From Clostridia bacterium (GTDB lineage Bacteria > Bacillota > Clostridia > Oscillospirales > Acutalibacteraceae), in the NCBI GenBank assembly GCA_900763035.1, contig CAAFIS010000088.1:1-6289 (forward strand): a stretch of DNA of 6,289 nucleotides, in the 5' to 3' direction. Shown piece after piece: positions 1-5,226 of the stretch. The notes under the pieces were generated by a model that was given only the letters and a program-made list of their open reading frames with translations, was not told the DNA's origin and did not search any database. Each line of letters starts with the position of its first letter. Within the stretch, counting starts at the first letter, position 1. The position numbers were made by a program, and so were the translations under genes.

Positions 1-75
1 CACGTTCTCCGCTGCCGTGTCCGGCGCGCCGAGGTGCACGACGATCTCGTTCGGGATATAAGGCAGTCCGGTCAT
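1..75 (-). CDS. SpoIID-like/peptidoglycan-binding protein, N-terminal fragment (partial)
   Basis: Only the first 25 codons are inside the window; the gene runs off the left edge. The peptide begins MTGLPYIPNEIVVHLG and continues with APDTAAENV. I recognise this opening from clostridial proteins that join a SpoIID/LytB-like domain to a C-terminal peptidoglycan-binding domain. Those proteins typically begin with GLPYIP, then VHLG and a short Ala/Asn/Val stretch. This rests on recall of the family, because the diagnostic domains lie outside the window. The ATG at 75 is supported by an AAAGGAGG-type site just upstream on this strand (within 81-88) with 5 nt of spacing. No signal peptide is present at this start, which agrees with the family as I remember it. 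The gene follows the 256-aa gene by 13 nt and is surely co-transcribed with it. If the family call is right, the product would act on or bind cell-wall or spore-cortex glycan. Confidence 0.6.
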   Translation of the reverse strand, partial: MTGLPYIPNEIVVHLGAPDTAAENV

Positions 76-88
76 GGTGCGCCTCCTT

Positions 89-859
89 TCACAGATCCGC
101 CGGTCCGCCGGAGCGGAACGTGACCGGCAGATCCGGGTCCGTGCCGGGGATGAGCGGGTACATCCCGGCGGGCTGGGTGACGCTTACACCACCGTAGATC
201 GGCAGGTCGGTATAGATCGCCGGGGAAAAGCTCGTCGCGTCCACGCGCACGCTATAGAGGGTGAAGGGCGCTTTATCGGCGGACGGCGCCATCGTCGCGG
301 CGGGGTCGACCGTCGGCAGCGGGATGACCGGGGTCAGGCCGTCTCCGTCGGTCTGCGTGTGGGCGAACAGCGCCTGTTCACCTTCGTTTTCGCCCGTGCC
401 CTCCCGCCAGACCTTGACGTGTGCGCCGGGCAGCGGCTCCGCCGTCTGCCCGGTGAATACGAACACCCGCAGATAGCCGAGAAACGGCATGACGGGCAAG
501 CTCTCCGGTGACGCCTCCTGCGCGGCCGCGTGCCCAGGCGCAGGCTGCGGGACGGGCACCTCGCCGTGCAGATCCCCATCCGTATAGGGAAAATGCGGCG
601 CATCCGCCGGGGATGCGGACGGTGCGCCGGCCGCCGCGGACGCGCCCGCGGCAAGCGCCGCCCGGTCGCGCGGGATGTCCGGGGCCGGATAGTCCCGGTC
701 GAGCCAGCCGGTGTCCGGCTGCGGCTTCTGCCGTGGGTCTGGCTGCGGCGGGGCGGCCGCCGCCTGCTCCGGCCCGCGGCGGCGGTAGGTGGCCAAAAGC
801 TCGCGCTCGTAGCGCGCGATCAGGTCCTGTACAAGGTGCGTTTCGTCGACATTTTTCAT
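89..859 (-). CDS. Protein with Pro/Ala-rich linker and C-terminal transthyretin/carboxypeptidase-regulatory-like beta domain
   Basis: This 256-aa protein has three visible parts. Residues 1-28 are charged and probably helical (ETHLVQDLIARYERELLATY). Residues about 29-125 form a low-complexity linker rich in Pro, Ala, Asp and Gln. Residues about 126-250 form a beta-rich domain that starts FLGYLRVFVFTG and contains PGAHVKVW, LYSVRVDATSFSPAIY and DLPIYGGVSVTQPAGMYPL. The alternating strands and the 'PxxGAxVxV ... Y.V.V.A..' pattern fit the carboxypeptidase-regulatory-like (transthyretin-type) fold often used as a binding or spacer module in surface proteins. There is no signal peptide, lipobox, membrane segment or catalytic motif. 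The start at 859 is fixed by an AGGAGG site (867-872) 7 nt upstream. It is the first gene of a unit with the SpoIID-like gene, which suggests a structural or adaptor role in an envelope or spore-wall assembly. The exact function is unknown. The overlapping antisense reading frames in this GC-rich stretch are shadows. Confidence 0.75.
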   Translation of the reverse strand: MKNVDETHLVQDLIARYERELLATYRRRGPEQAAAAPPQPDPRQKPQPDTGWLDRDYPAPDIPRDRAALAAGASAAAGAPSASPADAPHFPYTDGDLHGEVPVPQPAPGHAAAQEASPESLPVMPFLGYLRVFVFTGQTAEPLPGAHVKVWREGTGENEGEQALFAHTQTDGDGLTPVIPLPTVDPAATMAPSADKAPFTLYSVRVDATSFSPAIYTDLPIYGGVSVTQPAGMYPLIPGTDPDLPVTFRSGGPADL

Positions 860-957
860 GGATGTTCCTCCTTTTTGTTCGGTGTGCGGGCAAGAGGATC
901 TGTCAGGATAACCGAGGATACGTGAGGAAGTTTGGCGGCGGAGCGGCAGAAATGCGG

Positions 958-1006
958 TTTTTTCGCGGAAAATCCGAAAAAAACGCGAATTATCGCGATT
1001 TTTTCG
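958..1006. repeat. A/T-tract inverted repeats in the divergent intergenic region (operator, UP element or bidirectional terminator-like)
   Basis: Two overlapping dyads sit just left of the potA promoter. The larger has arms 976-988 and 993-1005 around the loop ATTA, with 12 of 13 positions paired (the A-A mismatch is 983/998). The arms are a run of A, then CGCGA, and TCGCG followed by a run of T. The smaller pairs TTTTTTCG (958-965) with CGAAAAAA (975-982), so the central A-run can pair either way. Read in either direction, the CGCGA/TCGCG hairpin is followed by six or seven T, like a weak intrinsic terminator, but neither flanking gene ends here. The A/T tracts end about 10 nt before the -35 box, where an UP element for the RNA polymerase alpha subunit would lie. 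The symmetry is seen directly; the role is inferred. Positions 860-957 hold only the leader of the minus-strand gene and no further structure that I could support. Confidence 0.5.
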
Positions 1007-1015
1007 ATTTGCATA

Positions 1016-1044
1016 TTGACATTTGCGTCAGGAAAGAGCATAAT
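1016..1044 (+). promoter_or_regulatory. SigA-type promoter of the potABCD operon
   Basis: A perfect -35 hexamer TTGACA (1016-1021) is separated by exactly 17 nt from the -10 hexamer CATAAT (1039-1044), which matches TATAAT at five of six positions. Transcription would start near 1050-1052, giving an untranslated leader of about 185 nt before potA. The A/T tracts immediately upstream may strengthen it. The -35 box overlaps a small dyad TGAC-N6-GTCA (1017-1030), a possible repressor site. It is the only good promoter upstream of potA and no promoter is needed inside the tightly packed operon. Confidence 0.75.
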
Positions 1045-1052
1045 GTGTTTCG

Positions 1053-1146
1053 TTGCCCGGATATTCGGGCGTGCATCTATACGCAAGACCGTTTCGTATC
1101 GGCCGATCGGCGCCGCGGTCACCGGGTGCTCTTGCCCGGATGACCG
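1053..1146 (+). promoter_or_regulatory. 5' leader of potA: two hairpins sharing a repeated arm, plus a central palindrome
   Basis: Hairpin one pairs GCCCG (1055-1059) with CGGGC (1066-1070), with a possible extra G-U pair. Hairpin two pairs CGGTCA (1116-1121) and CCGGG (1122-1126) with CCCGG (1135-1139) and TGACCG (1141-1146). That is 11 pairs with a single bulged A at 1140 and an 8-nt loop. The sequence TTGCCCGGAT occurs in both (1053-1062 and 1132-1141). The left arm of hairpin one and the right arm of hairpin two are therefore interchangeable, and the two hairpins could swap partners. Between them lies a perfect 10-bp palindrome ATCGGCCGAT (1098-1107). No U-run follows either hairpin, so they are not intrinsic terminators. 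Pairing was done by eye. Confidence 0.5.
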
Positions 1147-1153
1147 TGAAAAA

Positions 1154-1226
1154 CCCTTTGCGGAGGGCGTCGGAAGAGCCGGTGCGTCCGCCGCGGGAGC
1201 GGCGGAGACCAATGCCGCAAAGGGGG
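1154..1226 (+). promoter_or_regulatory. Predicted three-way-junction RNA element sequestering the potA ribosome binding site
   Basis: The closing helix P1 pairs CCCTTTGCGG (1154-1163) with CCGCAAAGGG (1215-1224), 10 of 10 Watson-Crick. Its 3' strand contains most of the potA ribosome binding site AAAGGGGG (1219-1226), so translation should be blocked while P1 is formed. P2 has arms 1167-1173 and 1179-1185: seven pairs, two of them G-U, around loop AAGAG. P3 has arms 1187-1194 and 1199-1206: eight perfect pairs capped by GGGA, a GNRA tetraloop. Single-stranded joiners are AGG (1164-1166), G (1186) and GACCAATG (1207-1214). This is the compact architecture of a junction riboswitch or a protein-binding leader. 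I could not match it to a known class (TPP, purine, SAM, FMN, lysine, glycine, cobalamin, guanidine, T-box and others lack their consensus here). A chance GC-rich fold remains possible, though P1 is not especially GC-biased. Confidence 0.5.
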
Positions 1227-1236
1227 ATGCATATCC

Positions 1237-2379
1237 ATGGAAAAAAACAAGATCGTAGAACTGAAAAACATCTCGATGTCCTTCGACGGAGAGCCGGTGC
1301 TGAAGAATTTGGATCTCAGCATATCCGACGGGGAGTTCGTGACGCTGCTCGGCCCGTCGGGCTGCGGCAAAACGACCACCCTGCGGATCATCGGCGGCTT
1401 CATCACGCCGGACAGCGGCGATGTTTTTTTTGACGGGACGAGGGTCAACGACCTGCCGCCGTACAAGCGCAGTGTCAACACCATCTTTCAGCGATACGCG
1501 CTGTTCCCTCATCTGAATGTATATGAGAACGTCGCCTTCGGTATGCGCGTGCAGAAAAAGAGCAATGCCGAGATCCGCGACACCGTGACGCGGATGCTGA
1601 AGCTCGTCAACCTCGTCGGGTTCGAGAAGCGCGCCGTGGCCACGCTGTCCGGCGGACAGCAGCAGCGCGTGGCCATCGCGCGCGCGCTGGCCAACGATCC
1701 GCGCGTGCTGCTGCTCGACGAGCCGCTGGCCGCGCTTGATCTGAAGCTGCGCAAGGATATACAGGCGGAGCTGAAGAACATCCAGAAGAGCCTGGGGATC
1801 AGCTTCATCTATGTGACGCACGATCAGGAGGAAGCGCTGTCGATGTCCGACACGGTCGTGGTCATGGACAACGGCGAGATCCAGCAGATCGGTACGCCGC
1901 AGGACATCTACAACGAGCCGCAGAACGCCTTCGTCGCCGATTTCATCGGCGAGAGCAACATCCTTGACGGCGTGATGCTGCAGGACTATCTGGTGGAGTT
2001 CTTCGGGCGGCGCTTTTCATGCTTAGATGCCGGCTTCGCACCGAACGAGCCGGTCGACGTCGTGATCCGGCCGGAGGATATCGACATCGTCGAGCCGGTG
2101 AAGGGACACCTGACCGGCACGGTCACGGCCGTGACCTTCAAGGGCGTGCATTACGAAACGATCGTGGACTTCAAGGGCTTCAAGTGGCTGATCCAGACCA
2201 CCGACTATTATCCGGTGGACAGCGTGATCGGCATCGTGCTCAACCCCGAGGATATCCACATCATGAAGAAGTCCGCCTATTCCGGGATGTTCGGCGATTA
2301 CAGCTCCTATTCCGAGGAGTTCGACGAGCTGGGCGACCCCGAGGCGGAGGCGGAGGACACCGCCGAGGCGCAGGAATGA
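1237..2379 (+). CDS. potA: Polyamine ABC transporter ATP-binding protein PotA
   Basis: This cytoplasmic ATPase of a spermidine/putrescine-type importer has 380 aa, close to E. coli PotA. The nucleotide-binding domain is complete. Walker [10 protein letters not shown] is at residues 39-47, the Q-loop glutamine at 85 (IFQ), and the signature LSGGQQQR at 137-144. Walker B VLLLDEP is at 157-163, the D-loop ALD at 166-168 and the switch histidine at 195 (VTHDQEEA). FADFIG-like text (VADFIGESN, 233-241) leads into a TOBE-type regulatory domain around 270-345 with VVIRPEDI. The tail from about 362 is strongly acidic ([12 protein letters not shown]) and looks like a lineage-specific extension. The ATG at 1237 follows AAAGGGGG (1219-1226) with 10 nt of spacing, and that site is predicted to be buried in a leader helix. 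The stop overlaps the potB start by 4 nt (ATGA). A different solute class, such as an unusual 2-aminoethylphosphonate or thiamine importer, is unlikely given PotB, PotC and PotD downstream. Confidence 0.95.
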   Translation: MEKNKIVELKNISMSFDGEPVLKNLDLSISDGEFVTLLGPSGCGKTTTLRIIGGFITPDSGDVFFDGTRVNDLPPYKRSVNTIFQRYALFPHLNVYENVAFGMRVQKKSNAEIRDTVTRMLKLVNLVGFEKRAVATLSGGQQQRVAIARALANDPRVLLLDEPLAALDLKLRKDIQAELKNIQKSLGISFIYVTHDQEEALSMSDTVVVMDNGEIQQIGTPQDIYNEPQNAFVADFIGESNILDGVMLQDYLVEFFGRRFSCLDAGFAPNEPVDVVIRPEDIDIVEPVKGHLTGTVTAVTFKGVHYETIVDFKGFKWLIQTTDYYPVDSVIGIVLNPEDIHIMKKSAYSGMFGDYSSYSEEFDELGDPEAEAEDTAEAQE

Positions 2380-3191
2380 AGAGCCGTTCCGCCGTCGCCC
2401 CCTTCGCCGTGTGGATGGCGATCTTTACCGTCGTCCCGCTGCTGATCGTGGTGTACTTCGCCTTTACCGATGCCGCAGGGCATTTTACGCTGGGCAACAT
2501 CGCCGCGATCGGCAAATACCTGCCGACGTATCTGGATTCGATCTGGATGGGCGCGCTGGCCACCGCGATCTGTTTGGTGCTGGCCTATCCGATCGCGCTG
2601 GCCATCTCCCGCCGCAGCGAGCACGTGCAGCGCACGATGGTGATGATGATCATGCTGCCGATGTGGATGAACTTTTTGCTGCGCACCTATGCGTGGATGA
2701 CGCTGCTGGAGGACAAGGGGCTGATCAACCAGTTCCTCGGCCTGTTCGGCGGCAGCTGGCACATCATCAACACGAGCGGTGCCATCGTGCTGGGCATGGT
2801 GTATAACTTCCTGCCCTTCATGATCGTGCCGATCTATTCCGTGATGGCGAAGCTCGATCACCGGATCGTCGAGGCGGCGCAGGATCTGGGCGCCGGTCAC
2901 TGGCAGGTGCTGCGCCGGGTGATCCTGCCGCTGAGCCTGCCGGGCATCGTGTCCGGCGTGACGATGGTGTTCGTCCCCGCCGTCAGCACGTTCGTGATCT
3001 CGAAATTGCTTGGCGGCGGTACGAACATGATGATCGGCGACGTGATCGAAACGATGTTCCTCGGCAACGGCAACGACTACAACGTCGGCGCCTCGCTGTC
3101 GCTGGTGCTGATGGTGCTGATGCTGCTGAGTATGTCCGTCATGCGCCGCGTCGACAACGGCGAGGACGAGCTGGGAGGGATGATGGCATGA
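2376..3191 (+). CDS. potB: Polyamine ABC transporter permease PotB
   Basis: One of two membrane permease subunits that form the translocation channel; 271 aa, the usual size for PotB. About six hydrophobic segments are visible: roughly residues 9-30, 57-78, 86-108, 135-157, 188-210 and 238-256. The cytoplasmic EAA loop that docks on PotA is at about 166-190 ([20 protein letters not shown], then LSLPG). The reading frame is open further upstream, but the start chosen is the ATG at 2376. It overlaps the potA stop as ATGA, gives a normal PotB N-terminus ([10 protein letters not shown] and the first helix), and avoids an Arg/Gly-rich extension that is only the shadow of potA. Translation is probably coupled to potA. 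The stop overlaps the potC start in the same ATGA arrangement. Confidence 0.93.
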   Translation: MKSRSAVAPFAVWMAIFTVVPLLIVVYFAFTDAAGHFTLGNIAAIGKYLPTYLDSIWMGALATAICLVLAYPIALAISRRSEHVQRTMVMMIMLPMWMNFLLRTYAWMTLLEDKGLINQFLGLFGGSWHIINTSGAIVLGMVYNFLPFMIVPIYSVMAKLDHRIVEAAQDLGAGHWQVLRRVILPLSLPGIVSGVTMVFVPAVSTFVISKLLGGGTNMMIGDVIETMFLGNGNDYNVGASLSLVLMVLMLLSMSVMRRVDNGEDELGGMMA

Positions 3192-3988
3192 AAACGCTCT
3201 CCCGGATCTACAACGCACTGATCTTCACGTTTTTGTATCTGCCGATCGCGGTGCTGATCGTGTTCTCGTTCAACGATTCCAAAAACCGCGTCAAATGGCA
3301 CGGGTTCACCCTGTCGTGGTACGAGAAGCTGTTCCGCAACGAGCAGATCCTGGATGCGCTGCGCGTCACGCTGGAGATCGCGCTGCTGGCGGCGCTGATC
3401 GCCACCGTGATCGGCACGATGGCGGCTGTGGGGCTGTACAGCATGAAGGGGCGGCCGCGCCGCCTGCTGATGGTGCTCAACAACATCCCCATGATCAATC
3501 CGGAGATCGTGACCGGTATCTCGATGATGCTGATGTTCGTGGCGATCTATCGGGTGACCGGACTGCTGCGCCCCGGCTTCGTCACGCTGCTGCTGGCGCA
3601 CGTCACGTTCTGCATCCCCTATGTGGTGCTGCAGGTGCTGCCGAAGCTTCGCCAGATGAACCGCCATATGTATGAGGCGGCGCTGGATCTTGGCTGTCAT
3701 CCGCTGTCCGCATTTTTCAAGGTCGTCATGCCGGAGATCATGCCCGGTGTCATCACCGGGGCACTGATGGCCTTCACGATGTCGCTGGACGACTTCGTGA
3801 TCAGCTATTTCAACTCCGGCTCCACCGCACAGACCCTGTCCGTAACGATCTATACCATGACCAAGCGCCCGGTCACGCCGGAGATCAATGCGCTGTCGAC
3901 GCTGATGTTCGGCGGCGTGCTGATCCTGCTGGTCGTCGTCAACGTTTTTCAGGCCCGTGACCTGAAAAAGCAGAAAGGAAGAGGATAA
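3188..3988 (+). CDS. potC: Polyamine ABC transporter permease PotC
   Basis: The second channel-forming permease, 266 aa, matching the typical PotC length. Hydrophobic segments lie near residues 8-28, 62-84, 105-122, 130-150, 186-208 and 237-254. The EAA loop is EAALDLGCHPLSAFFKVVMP at 163-182, followed by EIMPG. After it comes the MSLDDFVISYF stretch (198-208), which is very characteristic of PotC. The ATG at 3188 overlaps the end of potB by 4 nt and is preceded by GGGAGGG (3173-3179). The C-terminus is short and basic (KKQKGRG), as expected for a cytoplasmic end. It would pair with PotB in a 1:1 heterodimer over two PotA subunits. Confidence 0.94.
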   Translation: MKTLSRIYNALIFTFLYLPIAVLIVFSFNDSKNRVKWHGFTLSWYEKLFRNEQILDALRVTLEIALLAALIATVIGTMAAVGLYSMKGRPRRLLMVLNNIPMINPEIVTGISMMLMFVAIYRVTGLLRPGFVTLLLAHVTFCIPYVVLQVLPKLRQMNRHMYEAALDLGCHPLSAFFKVVMPEIMPGVITGALMAFTMSLDDFVISYFNSGSTAQTLSVTIYTMTKRPVTPEINALSTLMFGGVLILLVVVNVFQARDLKKQKGRG

Positions 3989-5071
3989 ATGAAAAAGATC
4001 GCCCTGCTCATGGCCGTCGTTTTGCTGGCGGCGCTGTTTTGCGGCACGCTTTCCGGCTGCGGCGGCAGCGACCGCGTGACCATCAACGTGTTCAACTGGA
4101 CGAGCTATATCGACGACGAGATCATGGATGTCAACCGTCAGTTCGAAAAGGAAACGGGCATCCGCGTCAACTACAAAAACTACGGCAGCAACGAGGAAAT
4201 GTATACGATGCTGGAGAGCGGCGCGGCCGAGTATGACGTGGTGTTCCCGTCCGATTACATGATCGGGAAGATGATCAAGAACGATATGCTGGCGAAGCTG
4301 AACTTCGACAACATCCCGAACTATAAGTATATCGGCGAGGACTACAAGAATTTGGCCTACGACCCGAACAACGAGTATTCCGTGCCGTACACGTGGGGCA
4401 CGGTGGGCATCTTCTACAACAAGAAGTACGTCGCCGAGGAGGACCTGAAGGACGGCTGGGGCCTGCTGTGGAACGAAAAGTACAAAGGCAAGATCTATAT
4501 GTTCGACAACTCCCGCGACGCCTTCGCCATCGCGCTGAAGAAGCTGGGCTATTCCATGAACAGCGAGAACCCGGACGAGTGGCGCGCGGCTTATGAGGAG
4601 CTGCTGAAGCAGAAGCCGCTGCTGCAGGGCTACTTTATGGATCAGGTGTTCCAGAAGATGATCAACGAGGAGGGGTGGATCGCCCCCTACTATTCCGGCG
4701 ACGGTGCGATCATGATCGATGCCGAGGACGGCAACAAGGACATCGGCTATTTCGTTCCGGAGCAGGGCACGAACTTCTTCGTCGACGCGATGTGCGTGAT
4801 GAAAACGACGAAGAACCAAGAGGCGGCCGAAAAGTATATCGATTTCCTCTGCCGCACCGACGTGGCGAAGGCGAACGCCGAGTATATCTGCTATTCCACG
4901 CCGCAGACCGAGGCCAGAGCGCAGCTTGATCCCGAGGTGGGCGAGAACCCGATCTATTATCCCGACAGCAAAGTGCTGGAGAACACCGAGGTGTTCCTGA
5001 CACTGAGTGACGATATCCACAAGCTGGAGCGGGAGCTGTGGATCGAACTGAAGGCAAAGAAGGTCGACTGA
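3989..5071 (+). CDS. potD: Polyamine ABC transporter substrate-binding lipoprotein PotD
   Basis: A 360-aa extracellular binding protein that delivers the polyamine to PotBC. The signal peptide MKKIALLMAVVLLAALFCGT ends in the lipobox LSGC, and Cys24 would be lipid-modified, anchoring the protein to the outer membrane face of a Gram-positive cell. Family motifs in order: FNWTSYI (35-41), YDVVFPSDYM (82-91), VPYTWGTVGIFYN (132-144), DNSRDAFAIALKKLGYS (173-189), FFVDAM (263-268) and CYSTPQ (301-306). By recalled alignment to E. coli PotD, W37, T38, Y40, S88, Y90, D177, D266 and Y302 keep the ligand pocket. The W255 position is Phe264, the W229 position is Tyr and the D168 position is Asn174, so the pocket is not a plain copy of E. 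coli PotD. The start directly abuts the potC stop (0 nt) with AAAGGAAGAGG (3974-3984) as the ribosome site. It is the last gene before the terminator. Spermidine and/or putrescine is the best substrate guess. Confidence 0.93.
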   Translation: MKKIALLMAVVLLAALFCGTLSGCGGSDRVTINVFNWTSYIDDEIMDVNRQFEKETGIRVNYKNYGSNEEMYTMLESGAAEYDVVFPSDYMIGKMIKNDMLAKLNFDNIPNYKYIGEDYKNLAYDPNNEYSVPYTWGTVGIFYNKKYVAEEDLKDGWGLLWNEKYKGKIYMFDNSRDAFAIALKKLGYSMNSENPDEWRAAYEELLKQKPLLQGYFMDQVFQKMINEEGWIAPYYSGDGAIMIDAEDGNKDIGYFVPEQGTNFFVDAMCVMKTTKNQEAAEKYIDFLCRTDVAKANAEYICYSTPQTEARAQLDPEVGENPIYYPDSKVLENTEVFLTLSDDIHKLERELWIELKAKKVD

Positions 5072-5074
5072 CAC

Positions 5075-5125
5075 CAAAGCCCTGCGGCGCATCGAAACGA
5101 TGCGCCGCAGGGCTTTGATCTTTTT
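5075..5125 (+). terminator. Rho-independent terminator of the potABCD operon
   Basis: Arms 5075-5094 and 5098-5117 are perfectly complementary over 20 bp around an AAA loop and are followed by ATCTTTTT (5118-5125). The hairpin begins 3 nt after the potD stop codon. It is longer than needed and without any mismatch. The T-run is on the plus side only, so it acts rightward and isolates the pot operon from the DUF3737 gene. Confidence 0.93.
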
Positions 5126-5157
5126 GCGCAAGGGGACGTTTTGTTCACAGTTCGTTC

Positions 5158-5186
5158 TTCCTATTTCGCGGCGAACGGTGTATACT
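5158..5186 (+). promoter_or_regulatory. Candidate promoter for the DUF3737-patB unit
   Basis: TATACT (5181-5186) is a good -10 hexamer (five of six), about 40 nt before the start codon. At 17 nt upstream the -35 position reads TTCCTA (5158-5163), a poor match (three of six). Since a strong terminator precedes it, a promoter must lie between about 5126 and 5210, and this is the best candidate. The weak -35 suggests dependence on an activator or on another contact. Confidence 0.45.
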
Positions 5187-5189
5187 AAA

Positions 5190-5207
5190 CATATGACATT
5201 CCATATG
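5190..5207. repeat. CATATG-N6-CATATG dyad between promoter and start codon
   Basis: Two copies of the palindrome CATATG (5190-5195 and 5202-5207) are separated by 6 nt and begin 4 nt after the -10 box. The repeat is at once direct and inverted. Its centres are 12 nt apart, just over one helical turn, which would suit a dimeric repressor bound over the start of transcription. It ends a few bases before the ribosome site AAGGAG (5211-5216). The symmetry is visible; binding is inferred. Confidence 0.35.
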
Positions 5208-5226
5208 CCAAAGGAGCATCATCGAC

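Noticed and set aside
989..994. GATAAT on the minus strand as a -10 box for the 256-aa gene
   Set aside because: It lies in the loop region of the A/T dyad and no acceptable -35 hexamer is found 16-18 nt upstream. The promoter of the minus-strand unit remains unidentified; a sporulation sigma factor could be involved but no clear match was found.
508..1143. Plus-strand frames opposite the 256-aa minus-strand gene (also 74-511 and 530-925)
   Set aside because: Arg/Ala/Pro/Gly-rich text with no motif. The minus-strand gene has a good ribosome site, a domain-like C-terminus and a matching downstream partner.
1051..1236. Known riboswitch or T-box in the potA leader
   Set aside because: I looked for the conserved cores of the TPP, FMN, SAM, cobalamin, lysine, glycine, purine, c-di-GMP, guanidine, fluoride and THF classes and the T-box AGGGTGGNACCGCG; none is present.
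1140..1433. Possible upstream reading frame starting at ATG 1140 in the potA leader and overlapping potA
   Set aside because: No Shine-Dalgarno site precedes it, it runs far into potA in another frame, and its peptide is Arg/Pro-rich shadow sequence; a leader-peptide mechanism is not supported.
856..1821. 321-codon minus-strand frame covering the potA promoter and half of potA
   Set aside because: It would run through the promoter, the leader and the conserved ATPase motifs of potA in antisense; its composition is that of a shadow frame and it shows no family motif.
2019..2375. Longer N-terminus for PotB from the upstream in-frame ATG
   Set aside because: The extension overlaps 119 codons of potA, reads as Arg/Gly-rich shadow text, and is unknown in the family; the ATGA overlap at 2376 is the natural start.
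3077..5131. 684-codon open frame on the minus strand across potC and potD
   Set aside because: It is antisense to two clear pot genes, rich in His, Arg, Gln and Val as expected of a GC-rich shadow frame, lacks a recognisable domain and has no convincing ribosome site.
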